A stretch of 64,000 nt of DNA from Lachnospiraceae bacterium (GTDB lineage: Bacteria; Bacillota; Clostridia; Lachnospirales; Lachnospiraceae): assembly GCA_022510685.1 (NCBI GenBank), contig JAFLTA010000005.1:34878-98877 (forward strand), in the 5' to 3' direction. The notes beneath the pieces are model-generated. The model had not been told where the DNA came from. It saw only the letters and a list, made by a program, of their open reading frames with translations, and searched no databases. How positions within the stretch are numbered: the first letter of the stretch is position 1; each line of letters begins with the position of its first letter. Positions 25,782 through 32,789 of the stretch are shown in pieces. The translations under genes were made by a program, and so were the position numbers.

Positions 25782-27182
25782 ATGGCAGAAGAGCAAATCA
25801 TAAATAATAATGACGGGATTGAAATTACTACTACGCAGGATGATATGGAAGCCTATCTGTTGTTAAGGCCTCGTGAGGGTGGATATACAGTCGGATTACT
25901 TAAGAGCCGCTTGAATGAAATGGGAATTACCACAGCTTGTATAATGGAATCTGTAATTACTGAGATGGTGGAAAAAGAACAGTATGGAACATCTGTGAAG
26001 GTTGCAGAGGGAATCCGTCCGTTTCAGGGAGTTGACGGTTGGTATGAGTATATGTTTAACACGGAAGTAAATGACAAACCGAAGATTTTGGCAGATGGTT
26101 CCGTGGATTATTCTCAATTTGGAGATATTGCTTCGGTAGAGGAAGGAGCAGTAGTTGCAGTATATCATCCGGCGGTAGAAGCTAAAGACGGTGTAAATTT
26201 GTATGGCGAGTTACTGGTCGCTTCCAAAGGCAGGAATCTGGCAAAGCTTTCGGGACGAGGTTTTTTCTGTCAAGAAGACGGATGTACATATGTGGCAAAA
26301 TATGGTGGCAAAATAACCTATTATGATGGGCACATTACGATTAATGAGGAAATGGTGGTAGAAGGCGATGTCTCGGTTGCTACGGGAGATATTGATTTTC
26401 GTCACGATGTGCGTGTCAAAGGAAATGTTTATGCCGGAGTCAGCATCATTTCTCAAAAAGGTTCTATTTTGGTTGACGGTTATGTGGAGGGAGCTAACTT
26501 ACAGGCGCACAAAGATATTACCTTAAAGAACGGTATGCAGGGAAACGGCAGAGGAGTGATTAAGGCCGGAGGTAATGTCAGTGGTAAGTTTTTTGAGCAG
26601 TCCTCTGTAGAGGCAGGGGGCAATGTCAATGCCAATTCGATTATGAACAGTCAGATTAAGGCAGGAGAAGATGTTACAGTATCCGGACGTTTTGGGATTA
26701 TTATCGGAGGTACTACTTCTGCGGAACGTCAGATTCAGGCCACTATCATTGGAAATACGGCGGAGGTAGATACCAGGATTTACGCCGGGATTCCCGGGGA
26801 CCTGATGGCTATGCTGAATCGTAATGAGCATCAAAAACAGCAGACGGCGCAGGAAATAGATAAGATTTCACAGGGATTGAGTACGATAGATGAGATGTTA
26901 GAGAGCGGGGACAATCCGGACTTAATGCAAAAGAAGCGTATGTTGATGCGCAGTAAGATAGAAAAAGATTCTGCCCTCAGCGAGCTGGAAAAGCAAAATA
27001 CTAAACTCGTAGAGCAGATGACAAAAGCAAATCAGGCAAAAGTTATCATTAACAAACTGGTGTATCCGGGAACGGAAATTACCGTAAACGGATTGAAAAC
27101 CCAAGTGAAAGAGGAAGAAACGCACATAGAATTTGCTCGCCGTAGTCAGGGTATCATTAAGTATCATATAGGTGAAGGTTGA
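25782..27182 (+). CDS. FapA-family protein (DUF342)
   Basis: A 466-residue protein of the FapA (flagellar assembly protein A, DUF342) family. The N-terminal 180 residues are alpha/beta. The middle (about 190-330) has the Gly-rich repeating strands of a right-handed beta-helix (VVEGDVSVATGDIDFRHDVR, then VKGNVYAG). The C-terminal 110 residues are a charged coiled coil (DKISQGLSTIDEMLE through SALSELEKQ) and a short beta-tail. GGGAGG precedes the ATG. In Vibrio vulnificus FapA was linked to flagellar assembly and phosphotransfer signalling; the function in Clostridia is not established. It starts a three-gene group with a 57-residue protein and a zinc-ribbon/TPR protein. Confidence 0.85.
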   Translation: MAEEQIINNNDGIEITTTQDDMEAYLLLRPREGGYTVGLLKSRLNEMGITTACIMESVITEMVEKEQYGTSVKVAEGIRPFQGVDGWYEYMFNTEVNDKPKILADGSVDYSQFGDIASVEEGAVVAVYHPAVEAKDGVNLYGELLVASKGRNLAKLSGRGFFCQEDGCTYVAKYGGKITYYDGHITINEEMVVEGDVSVATGDIDFRHDVRVKGNVYAGVSIISQKGSILVDGYVEGANLQAHKDITLKNGMQGNGRGVIKAGGNVSGKFFEQSSVEAGGNVNANSIMNSQIKAGEDVTVSGRFGIIIGGTTSAERQIQATIIGNTAEVDTRIYAGIPGDLMAMLNRNEHQKQQTAQEIDKISQGLSTIDEMLESGDNPDLMQKKRMLMRSKIEKDSALSELEKQNTKLVEQMTKANQAKVIINKLVYPGTEITVNGLKTQVKEEETHIEFARRSQGIIKYHIGEG

Positions 27183-27236
27183 TGCCGTGTCGAGGAATGC
27201 GGACGATAGGAATTGATAGTGAGCAGGAGGTAGAGT

Positions 27237-27410
27237 ATGATTGATTTTGAGGCGGAATTGGAAAAGTTTCAGCCCAGTCTTGAAATTGAACGGGCAGAAG
27301 ATGCCATATACGGAAACAATACCACAGATGTGACGGATTTGTTGCAGACGATTCTTAGTGCAAACAGAGGAGAGGCAGACGCAACGAAGGAATGGGTGGA
27401 AGAGAAATGA
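27237..27410 (+). CDS. Small acidic protein of unknown function, 57 residues
   Basis: The open frame runs from ATG 27237 to TGA 27408-27410. It is preceded by a strong AGCAGGAGG ribosome site and overlaps the next start as ATGA. It begins MIDFEAELEKFQPSLEIERA and ends EWVEEK, is strongly acidic, and has no Cys, signal or membrane helix. The predicted fold is two helices. The good ribosome site, tight spacing and overlap make it very likely to be a translated gene. It may bind the FapA-like or TPR partner, but nothing in the sequence shows this. Confidence 0.78.
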   Translation: MIDFEAELEKFQPSLEIERAEDAIYGNNTTDVTDLLQTILSANRGEADATKEWVEEK

Positions 27411-28855
27411 ATTGTCCAAGATGTAGTGCGGCAGTAGCCTTTATGAAAAAACGGTGTGATAACTGCGGACAGGATTTGCGCAGTTACCGAAGAACCGTAA
27501 GTATGTCCAATAGTTATTATAATATGGCACTCAGTCAGGCGAAAGTCAGGGATTTATCAGGAGCGATTCATTCTTTGAAGCAAAGCCTGCAGTTCAATAA
27601 ACTGAATACCAGTGCGAGAAATTTATTGGGACTGATTTACTATGAGGAAGGTGAGATTGTTGCCGCACTTAGTGAATGGGTTCTCAGTAAGCATTTTCAA
27701 GAAAAAGACAATGATGCGGACGACTATATCCGGGAGGTGCAGTCAAATCCAAGTCAGTTGGATATGTACAATCAGACTATTAAGAAATACAATGCTGCAT
27801 TATCCTCTGCGCGACATGGGGATGAGGATATGGCAATTATCCAGCTCAAAAAGGTGGTTAATCTCAATCCCAAATTTATTCGTGCGAATCAGTTGTTAGC
27901 ATTGTTATATATGAAGACGGGACGCAGAGATAACCGCGCCAGAGCGTACCGGTTGATGCGCTCGGTTATCAAGGTTGATGTGACCAATACAACGACCTTG
28001 CGATACCTCAAAGAGTTGTCGGATATGAGGAGTAAATCAGATCCGACAGTTAAGGCGGTGAAAGAGGAGCAGGATAATGCCCGCAAGGCATCCACGCTGC
28101 CCGATGTGGAAATGGATGCATATAAAACGATTACACCTTACAAGGAGGAACGTCCATCGGTGCTTCCTCTTGTCAATGTTATGATAGGTATCATCATTGG
28201 ACTTGCGGTGATGTACTTTTTGATTATCCCTCATATGCGTGCCAATCTGGCATCGAATGCCAACGAGAATTTCAAACAGTACAGTGAAAACCAGGCGGCT
28301 AGCGACAGCGACGTTTCTACCTTGAAAAATCAGAATCAATCTTTACAAAAAGAAGTAAAAGAGTTAGAGGATAAGATTAAGGATTTACAGGGTGGGGATC
28401 CCAGTCAGGTGTCTACGATTCAGGATGTGTATGACACTCTGCTGGACGCGTATAGTGATTATCAAAATGGGGAAAAGCTTGAGGCGGCTGAAAAGTTAGT
28501 GAAAATCAATGTTGATAGGCTGACTTCGGATACTTCCAAAAAGTTTTTTGAGACTATCCAAAAAGAGACATATCCCGATGCCACGCAGAAATATTTTGAG
28601 AATGGTCGAGATGCCTACAACGGGGAAGGCGAATATTCGGGTCACAGGGATTACGATACGGCGATAGAACTGTTAAATAAATCTCTGTCGTTTGATAAAG
28701 ACAATACCGACGCTATTTACTTTTTGGGACGTTGCTATCAGCAGACCTCTGATGCAGAGAAGGCAAAAACGTATTACAACCAGATTATAGAGGATTATCC
28801 GGATTCCGCTCGTGTAGCTGAAGCGAACCGCAGATTACGGGAGTTGGGTCAATAA
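27407..28855 (+). CDS. Zinc-ribbon, TPR and transmembrane scaffold protein
   Basis: A 482-residue protein not assigned to a known function. Domain order: an N-terminal zinc ribbon (CPRC near residue 3 and CDNCGQDL near 17), TPR helices (about 30-215, e.g. GAIHSLKQSLQFNKLNTSAR), one membrane helix near 252-275 (VMIGIIIGLAVMYFLIIP), a coiled coil (about 300-330) and a second TPR set at the C-terminus (TAIELLNKSLSFDKDNTDAI and KAKTYYNQIIEDYPDSARV). This implies a cytoplasmic TPR/zinc portion and an extracytoplasmic TPR portion joined through the membrane. ATG 27407 overlaps the 57-residue gene. The co-transcribed fapA-like gene suggests a link to envelope, flagellar or spore assembly. A strong terminator follows. 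Confidence 0.75.
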   Translation: MNCPRCSAAVAFMKKRCDNCGQDLRSYRRTVSMSNSYYNMALSQAKVRDLSGAIHSLKQSLQFNKLNTSARNLLGLIYYEEGEIVAALSEWVLSKHFQEKDNDADDYIREVQSNPSQLDMYNQTIKKYNAALSSARHGDEDMAIIQLKKVVNLNPKFIRANQLLALLYMKTGRRDNRARAYRLMRSVIKVDVTNTTTLRYLKELSDMRSKSDPTVKAVKEEQDNARKASTLPDVEMDAYKTITPYKEERPSVLPLVNVMIGIIIGLAVMYFLIIPHMRANLASNANENFKQYSENQAASDSDVSTLKNQNQSLQKEVKELEDKIKDLQGGDPSQVSTIQDVYDTLLDAYSDYQNGEKLEAAEKLVKINVDRLTSDTSKKFFETIQKETYPDATQKYFENGRDAYNGEGEYSGHRDYDTAIELLNKSLSFDKDNTDAIYFLGRCYQQTSDAEKAKTYYNQIIEDYPDSARVAEANRRLRELGQ

Positions 28856-28896
28856 TTACCTATAAAAACGAACCATATGGACGATAAAATGACAGG

Positions 28897-28958
28897 ACCC
28901 CTGTCAGAGAATACCAAAGAACGTATTACTCTGGCAGGGGTTTTGTTATTTTTTTTTT
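28897..28958 (+). terminator. Strong terminator between the TPR gene and spoIIAA
   Basis: ACCCCTGTCAGAG at 28897-28909 pairs with CTCTGGCAGGGGT at 28929-28941 (one G-U pair), followed by TTTTGTTATTTTTTTTT. It lies only about 10 bases before the spoIIAA ribosome site, so either the spoIIA promoter overlaps the T-tract or the hairpin acts as an attenuator. Confidence 0.88.
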
Positions 28959-28970
28959 AGGAGGTAAACC

Positions 28971-29321
28971 ATGATTAAGGAAATGGAACATGTACATTAT
29001 GAACTACAGGGACAATGTCTCATTATTTATGTGACGGAGGAGTTAGACCATCATGTGGTGAAGGAGCTTCGAGTAAGGTCGGACAAGCTGATTCAAGCCG
29101 GGAATGTAAAACATATTATTTTCGATTTTTCGGCAGTGGATTTTATGGATAGTTCGGGGATAGGACTGATAATGGGGCGATACAAAAAGGTGATGTTTCT
29201 CGGCGGAAAAACTGCAGTGACCGGTGTGGGCAAGGGTGTGGACCGGATTTTCAAACTGTCGGGGTTATATCAAATTATCGAGCGGTATGAAACACCAAAA
29301 GAGGCAGTGGAGAATCTGTAG
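28971..29321 (+). CDS. spoIIAA: Anti-sigma-F factor antagonist SpoIIAA
   Basis: A 116-residue STAS-domain protein. Unphosphorylated SpoIIAA binds SpoIIAB and frees sigma-F in the forespore. The phosphorylated serine lies in VDFMDSSGIGLIMGR near residue 61, the hallmark of the family. The TEELDH motif and the C-terminal FKLSGLYQIIERY are typical. AGGAGG lies 6-7 bases before the ATG. It is the first gene of spoIIAA-spoIIAB-sigF, immediately after a strong hairpin terminator. Confidence 0.95.
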   Translation: MIKEMEHVHYELQGQCLIIYVTEELDHHVVKELRVRSDKLIQAGNVKHIIFDFSAVDFMDSSGIGLIMGRYKKVMFLGGKTAVTGVGKGVDRIFKLSGLYQIIERYETPKEAVENL

Positions 29322-29347
29322 GAGAATGTTTATGTAGGAGGAAGACC

Positions 29348-29782
29348 ATGAAAAAGGGAATGAAGTTAGTGATTGACAGTGATTCGGCAAATGAAGCATT
29401 TGCCAGGACCGTAGTGGCTGCGTATGTGACCAGATTAGACCCTACTCTGGAAGAACTTGCGGATATCAAGACTGCGGTATCAGAGGCTGTAACAAATAGT
29501 ATACTCCATGGATACGGCGGAAGGGAAGGAGAAATTACCGTCTCCTGTAAATTACAGGGAAAACAGATAGAAGTGGTGGTAAGAGATGAGGGGATTGGTA
29601 TTGAGGACATAGAAAAAGCAATGGAGCCTCTCTACACAACAAAACCGGAATGGGAGAGATCCGGGATGGGATTTGCTTTTATGGAGGCATTTATGGATGA
29701 ACTCCAGGTAGATTCGGAGCCGGGGAATGGAACGACGGTCATTATGCGAAAGGAAATCGGCAGGATACAGTCGGTAGAGTGA
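29348..29782 (+). CDS. spoIIAB: Anti-sigma-F factor and kinase SpoIIAB
   Basis: A 144-residue GHKL-fold protein that binds sigma-F and phosphorylates SpoIIAA. The N-box (DIKTAVSEAVTNSILHGY, near residue 40-57) and the VRDEGIGIED motif with the ATP-binding Asp near residue 80 are present, as is the SGMGFAFMEAFMD Gly-rich lid. TAGGAGGAAGACC precedes the ATG. The 3' end is followed by 151 bases of structured sequence before sigF, unlike the tight spacing common in this operon. Confidence 0.95.
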   Translation: MKKGMKLVIDSDSANEAFARTVVAAYVTRLDPTLEELADIKTAVSEAVTNSILHGYGGREGEITVSCKLQGKQIEVVVRDEGIGIEDIEKAMEPLYTTKPEWERSGMGFAFMEAFMDELQVDSEPGNGTTVIMRKEIGRIQSVE

Positions 29783-29804
29783 TTTTTCGGAAGTGAGGTG
29801 TATA

Positions 29805-29920
29805 GGTTGAAAGAAATCTTTCAACCTTGCGAATTTGTGTCTGCGCGCTGCAGAGCCATATATGTCTCCGCATAAATGGCTCAGACACAAATGTCGGTGA
29901 TGCGCAAAATGCAGCGCAGA
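29805..29920 (+). promoter_or_regulatory. Structured spoIIAB-sigF intergenic RNA element
   Basis: Three helices can form. GGTTGAAAG at 29805-29813 pairs with CTTTCAACC at 29818-29826 (perfect, 4-base loop). ATTTGTGTCTG at 29833-29843 pairs with CAGACACAAAT at 29882-29892, and inside it GAGCCAT at 29853-29859 pairs with ATGGCTC at 29876-29882. An alternative pairs TCTGCGCGCTGCA at 29840-29852 with TGCAGCGCAGA at 29910-29920 (2-base bulge), which directly abuts the sigF ribosome site. The second and third pairings are mutually exclusive. Confidence 0.6.
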
Positions 29921-29933
29921 AATGAGGAGAAGT

Positions 29934-30713
29934 ATGGATACAATGGAACTTCTGAAAAAATCCCGTGATGGTGACCGGGAGGCGAGAAATCAACTGGTAG
30001 AAGAAAATATAGGATTGGTATGGAACATAGTAAAACGTTTTATAGGGAGAGGATACGAGGCAGAAGATATTTTTCAGATTGGGTGCATCGGCTTGATCAA
30101 AGCCATTGACCATTTTGACTTTAGTTATGACGTGAAGTTTTCTACTTATGCAGTGCCCATGATTACGGGACAGATTAAACGTTTCCTTCGGGATGATGGC
30201 ATGATAAAAGTCAGTCGCACACTGAAGGAAAACGGATGGAAAGTCAGTCAGGCGCAGGAGGCGTTGCGTCAGGAATTGGGACGTAATGCTACTGTGGATG
30301 AAATTGCCGCTGCGACGGAGCTGGAACCGGGGGAGATTGTGCTTGCTATGGAGGCGAACCGGGAGGTGGGAACCATTGACCGTACCTTGTATCAGGAGGG
30401 TGGTAAGGAGCTTCCTTTGATAGAACAGGTCGTACAGATGCCGGGGAATTATGTGGGGCAGGTGGTGGGAGGAGAAGCATCTGTTAATATTGATGAAAGA
30501 GACCCGGAAAAGGAAGAAGTGCTAAATCATATGTTGATAAAGCAACTTTTGCAGGGGTTGGGTGAGCGGGAGCGACAGTTAATTGAATATCGTTACTTTG
30601 AGGAGATGACTCAGAGTGAAGTGGCAAAAAAATTAAATATCAGCCAGGTACAAGTCAGTCGTTTGGAAAAGAAAATTTTGTTACAGATGCGTAAAGAAGC
30701 AAGATTGAATTAA
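29934..30713 (+). CDS. sigF: RNA polymerase sigma-F factor (SpoIIAC)
   Basis: A forespore-specific sigma factor of 259 residues. Region 2 is clear (ENIGLVWNIVKRFIGRGYEA, then EDIFQIGCIGLIKAIDHFD near residue 43), region 3 includes LRQELGRNATVDEIAAATEL, and the region 4 helix-turn-helix is MTQSEVAKKLNISQVQVSRL near residue 225. The ATG at 29934 follows AGGAG; the upstream in-frame ATG is part of that site. Operon position after spoIIAA and spoIIAB separates it from the similar sigma-G. Confidence 0.95.
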   Translation: MDTMELLKKSRDGDREARNQLVEENIGLVWNIVKRFIGRGYEAEDIFQIGCIGLIKAIDHFDFSYDVKFSTYAVPMITGQIKRFLRDDGMIKVSRTLKENGWKVSQAQEALRQELGRNATVDEIAAATELEPGEIVLAMEANREVGTIDRTLYQEGGKELPLIEQVVQMPGNYVGQVVGGEASVNIDERDPEKEEVLNHMLIKQLLQGLGERERQLIEYRYFEEMTQSEVAKKLNISQVQVSRLEKKILLQMRKEARLN

Positions 30714-30828
30714 TGTCCCTGAATAAAAAAATGCAGTCTGCACATAATGAAAGAAAGGAATCATTGTTGTTCATTACTGTTTTGTCGCCGGAGATAAAGC
30801 AGTGACCGATAGAAATTGGAGGTTTGTT

Positions 30829-31008
30829 ATGATGCGGAGAAACCGAATGTGGATTGCCGTTATGGTGATTGGGATCATGTTGGCTACAACAGTTTGTTAT
30901 CTGACGATGAAAAGTAATGTGGGAAAACAGTATGCGGACGGCAAACTGGTTCAGGTGACAGAACCGGATTTTCAGGAACTGACCATGTTGCAGATCAAGT
31001 GGGGCTGA
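30829..31008 (+). CDS. Single-helix membrane microprotein upstream of spoVAA
   Basis: A 59-residue protein with a basic N-terminus (MMRRNRMW), one hydrophobic helix (about residues 8-27, WIAVMVIGIMLATTVCYLTM) and a short polar C-terminal tail. TTGGAGG lies 7 bases before ATG 30829; the longer reading from GTG 30802 has no ribosome site. It lies 115 bases after sigF and 58 before spoVAA in the same orientation. The type II orientation (short basic inside) would put the tail outside the membrane. I do not recognise the family; position suggests a sporulation-associated product. Confidence 0.7.
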   Translation: MMRRNRMWIAVMVIGIMLATTVCYLTMKSNVGKQYADGKLVQVTEPDFQELTMLQIKWG

Positions 31009-31066
31009 TGCAGCGATATGAAACGATTTTATATTACTATTTGCGCCGCCGTCTGAGGGCAGCAGA

Positions 31067-31702
31067 ATGGGGATTATTATGAAACAGGATGTTGTTTATG
31101 TGAAGGTGGGACAGAGTGTCCAGGTAGCTAATAAAAGGATTACATTGGAGGACCTTGCAGAAATTCACGCGTGGGATTATGACGTCGTAAAGAATTTGGC
31201 AAAAGTTGTGGTATTGACAGTAAAAGGGGATAAAAACGAAAAGAATGTGGTTTCTTCCCTGAAGCTGATTCAGTTAATTCAAAAGGAATATCCCGGTGTA
31301 CAGGTTGAGTTGATCGGAGAGCCGTCTGTAGTTATAGAGTACCGTATGCCCAAACCGAAAAAAAAGGGATTGGAAATTGCGAAGCTGTGTCTTATGACGT
31401 TAATCGTGTTTTTCGGTTCTGCCTTTACGATTATGACTTTCAATACAGATGTCAGTGTGGGTGATTTGTTTGACCAGTTCTATTTTCTGGTCATGGGAGA
31501 AGAAAAAAACGGAGGTTCCGCATTGGAGCTTTTTTACAGTATAGGAATTCCGATTGGGATTTTAGGGTTTTACAATCATTATAACCCGGCAAAAACCAAA
31601 GATGACCCGACACCGATTCATGTGGAAATGCGCAATTATGAGGAGGAAATGAATAAGGCGATTATTGCAGATGCAGGCAGGAAAGGGAGTGAAATTACAT
31701 GA
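31067..31702 (+). CDS. spoVAA: Stage V sporulation protein AA
   Basis: A 211-residue SpoVAA-type protein. The N-terminal cytosolic domain has the pattern VYVKVGQSVQVANKRITLED and WDYDVVKNLAKVVVL. Two membrane segments follow (about 105-125 and 145-170, with FGSAFTIMTFNTDVSVGDLF and IGIPIGILGFYNHY). SpoVA proteins form the channel that moves dipicolinic acid into the developing spore. ATG at 31067 or 31079 may be used; GAGGGC favours the former slightly. The stop overlaps the spoVAB start. Confidence 0.88.
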   Translation: MGIIMKQDVVYVKVGQSVQVANKRITLEDLAEIHAWDYDVVKNLAKVVVLTVKGDKNEKNVVSSLKLIQLIQKEYPGVQVELIGEPSVVIEYRMPKPKKKGLEIAKLCLMTLIVFFGSAFTIMTFNTDVSVGDLFDQFYFLVMGEEKNGGSALELFYSIGIPIGILGFYNHYNPAKTKDDPTPIHVEMRNYEEEMNKAIIADAGRKGSEIT

Positions 31703-32118
31703 CGATTTTGCTGGCTTTTATAGGTCTGGCTGCAGGATTAGGAGTGGCGGGTGGTGTATTTGCGCTTATTAGTGTTATAGGTGTGATTCCCCGGATAGCA
31801 GAGAAGTTTGGGATTGCCTGCCATACGTATCAGATGGAAACTATCATAATGTTGGGTGGAACGTTGGGAAGCATAATGACGGTATATACTCCCAGAGTGC
31901 CTCTTGGAGTCGTTTTTTTATCCGTATCCGGTTTGTTTGCCGGAATCTATGTAGGGGCGTTTGCTATGGCTCTGGCGGAAACATTAAAGGTGATTCCTAT
32001 ACTTTGTATGAGAACAAGATTAAAACATGGGATTGCCATTATCGTTACAGCGATAGCCATTGGAAAAGGACTGGGAACATTATATCAAATGTATTTTCTG
32101 GGAGGAGGAAGTGTATGA
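31699..32118 (+). CDS. spoVAB: Stage V sporulation protein AB
   Basis: A 139-residue hydrophobic protein with four predicted membrane helices, matching SpoVAB. Characteristic stretches are GLAAGLGVAGGVFALISVIG at the N-terminus, GIACHTYQMETIIMLGGTLG and FVGAFAMALAE-like GIYVGAFAMALAETLKVIP. It overlaps spoVAA by 4 bases and spoVAC by 4 bases (ATGA), so the three are translationally coupled. Confidence 0.9.
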   Translation: MTILLAFIGLAAGLGVAGGVFALISVIGVIPRIAEKFGIACHTYQMETIIMLGGTLGSIMTVYTPRVPLGVVFLSVSGLFAGIYVGAFAMALAETLKVIPILCMRTRLKHGIAIIVTAIAIGKGLGTLYQMYFLGGGSV

Positions 32119-32627
32119 GTGAAAAAGACAACACAAATCCTGCAATCAAAGAGGTTTTGCAGGAAAAGGACGCGAATAAACAGAAAGAAATCTATAATCA
32201 GTACGTGGATAACATGACACCGAAAAGTAATCCATGGCTAAACTGCCTGAAAGCATTCATCGTGGGCGGCGGAATATGTTTGTTGGGAGAGGGAATTATA
32301 CAACTTTTCCAATTTTATGGCAATGACAGAGAGCTGGCGGCACTATATGGTACGATAATGCTTATCGGGCTAAGTATTATTATGACGGGATTGAATGTGT
32401 ACCAGAGACTGGGGCAGTTTGCCGGAGCCGGAAGTATTGTTCCTATTACAGGATTTGCTAATTCTGTTGCTTCACCAGCCTTGGAATTTGGCGTGGAGGG
32501 TCAGGTTTTCGGTATTGGATGTCAGATATTTAAGATTGCCGGACCGGTTATTTTGTATGGCATTTTCAGCAGTTGGGTATTGGGTTTATTGTACTGGATT
32601 GGGAAGTGTCTTGGGTGGATTGGATAA
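32115..32627 (+). CDS. spoVAC: Stage V sporulation protein AC
   Basis: A 170-residue membrane protein; in B. subtilis SpoVAC is a mechanosensitive channel component for dipicolinic acid movement. The conserved N-terminal YNQYVDNMTPKSNPWLNCLK motif is near residue 27, followed by helices near 45-65, 75-93 and 135-165 and the highly conserved loop GAGSIVPITGFANSVASPAL, then EFGVEGQVFGIGCQIFKIAG. ATG 32115 overlaps the end of spoVAB. The unit ends here at a terminator; spoVAD, spoVAE and spoVAF are absent. Confidence 0.93.
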   Translation: MSEKDNTNPAIKEVLQEKDANKQKEIYNQYVDNMTPKSNPWLNCLKAFIVGGGICLLGEGIIQLFQFYGNDRELAALYGTIMLIGLSIIMTGLNVYQRLGQFAGAGSIVPITGFANSVASPALEFGVEGQVFGIGCQIFKIAGPVILYGIFSSWVLGLLYWIGKCLGWIG

Positions 32628-32646
32628 ACAGTATGTAATATTTTCC

Positions 32647-32680
32647 AAAAAGAAGGGGTTGCTACCTGCCCCTTCTTTTT
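32647..32680 (+). terminator. Terminator after spoVAC
   Basis: AAAAAGAAGGGG at 32647-32658 pairs perfectly with CCCCTTCTTTTT at 32669-32680 over a 10-base loop, with the T-run within the stem. It closes the sporulation block. Confidence 0.85.
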
Positions 32681-32789
32681 GTATACTAAATAGTGAAAAT
32701 ATATTTGGACGAAAGATTTTCATATATTAATTTAGCGTATGTGTCCAAATATCCTAATTCACAACGCTCATGAAAAAGGAGGTAGACGG

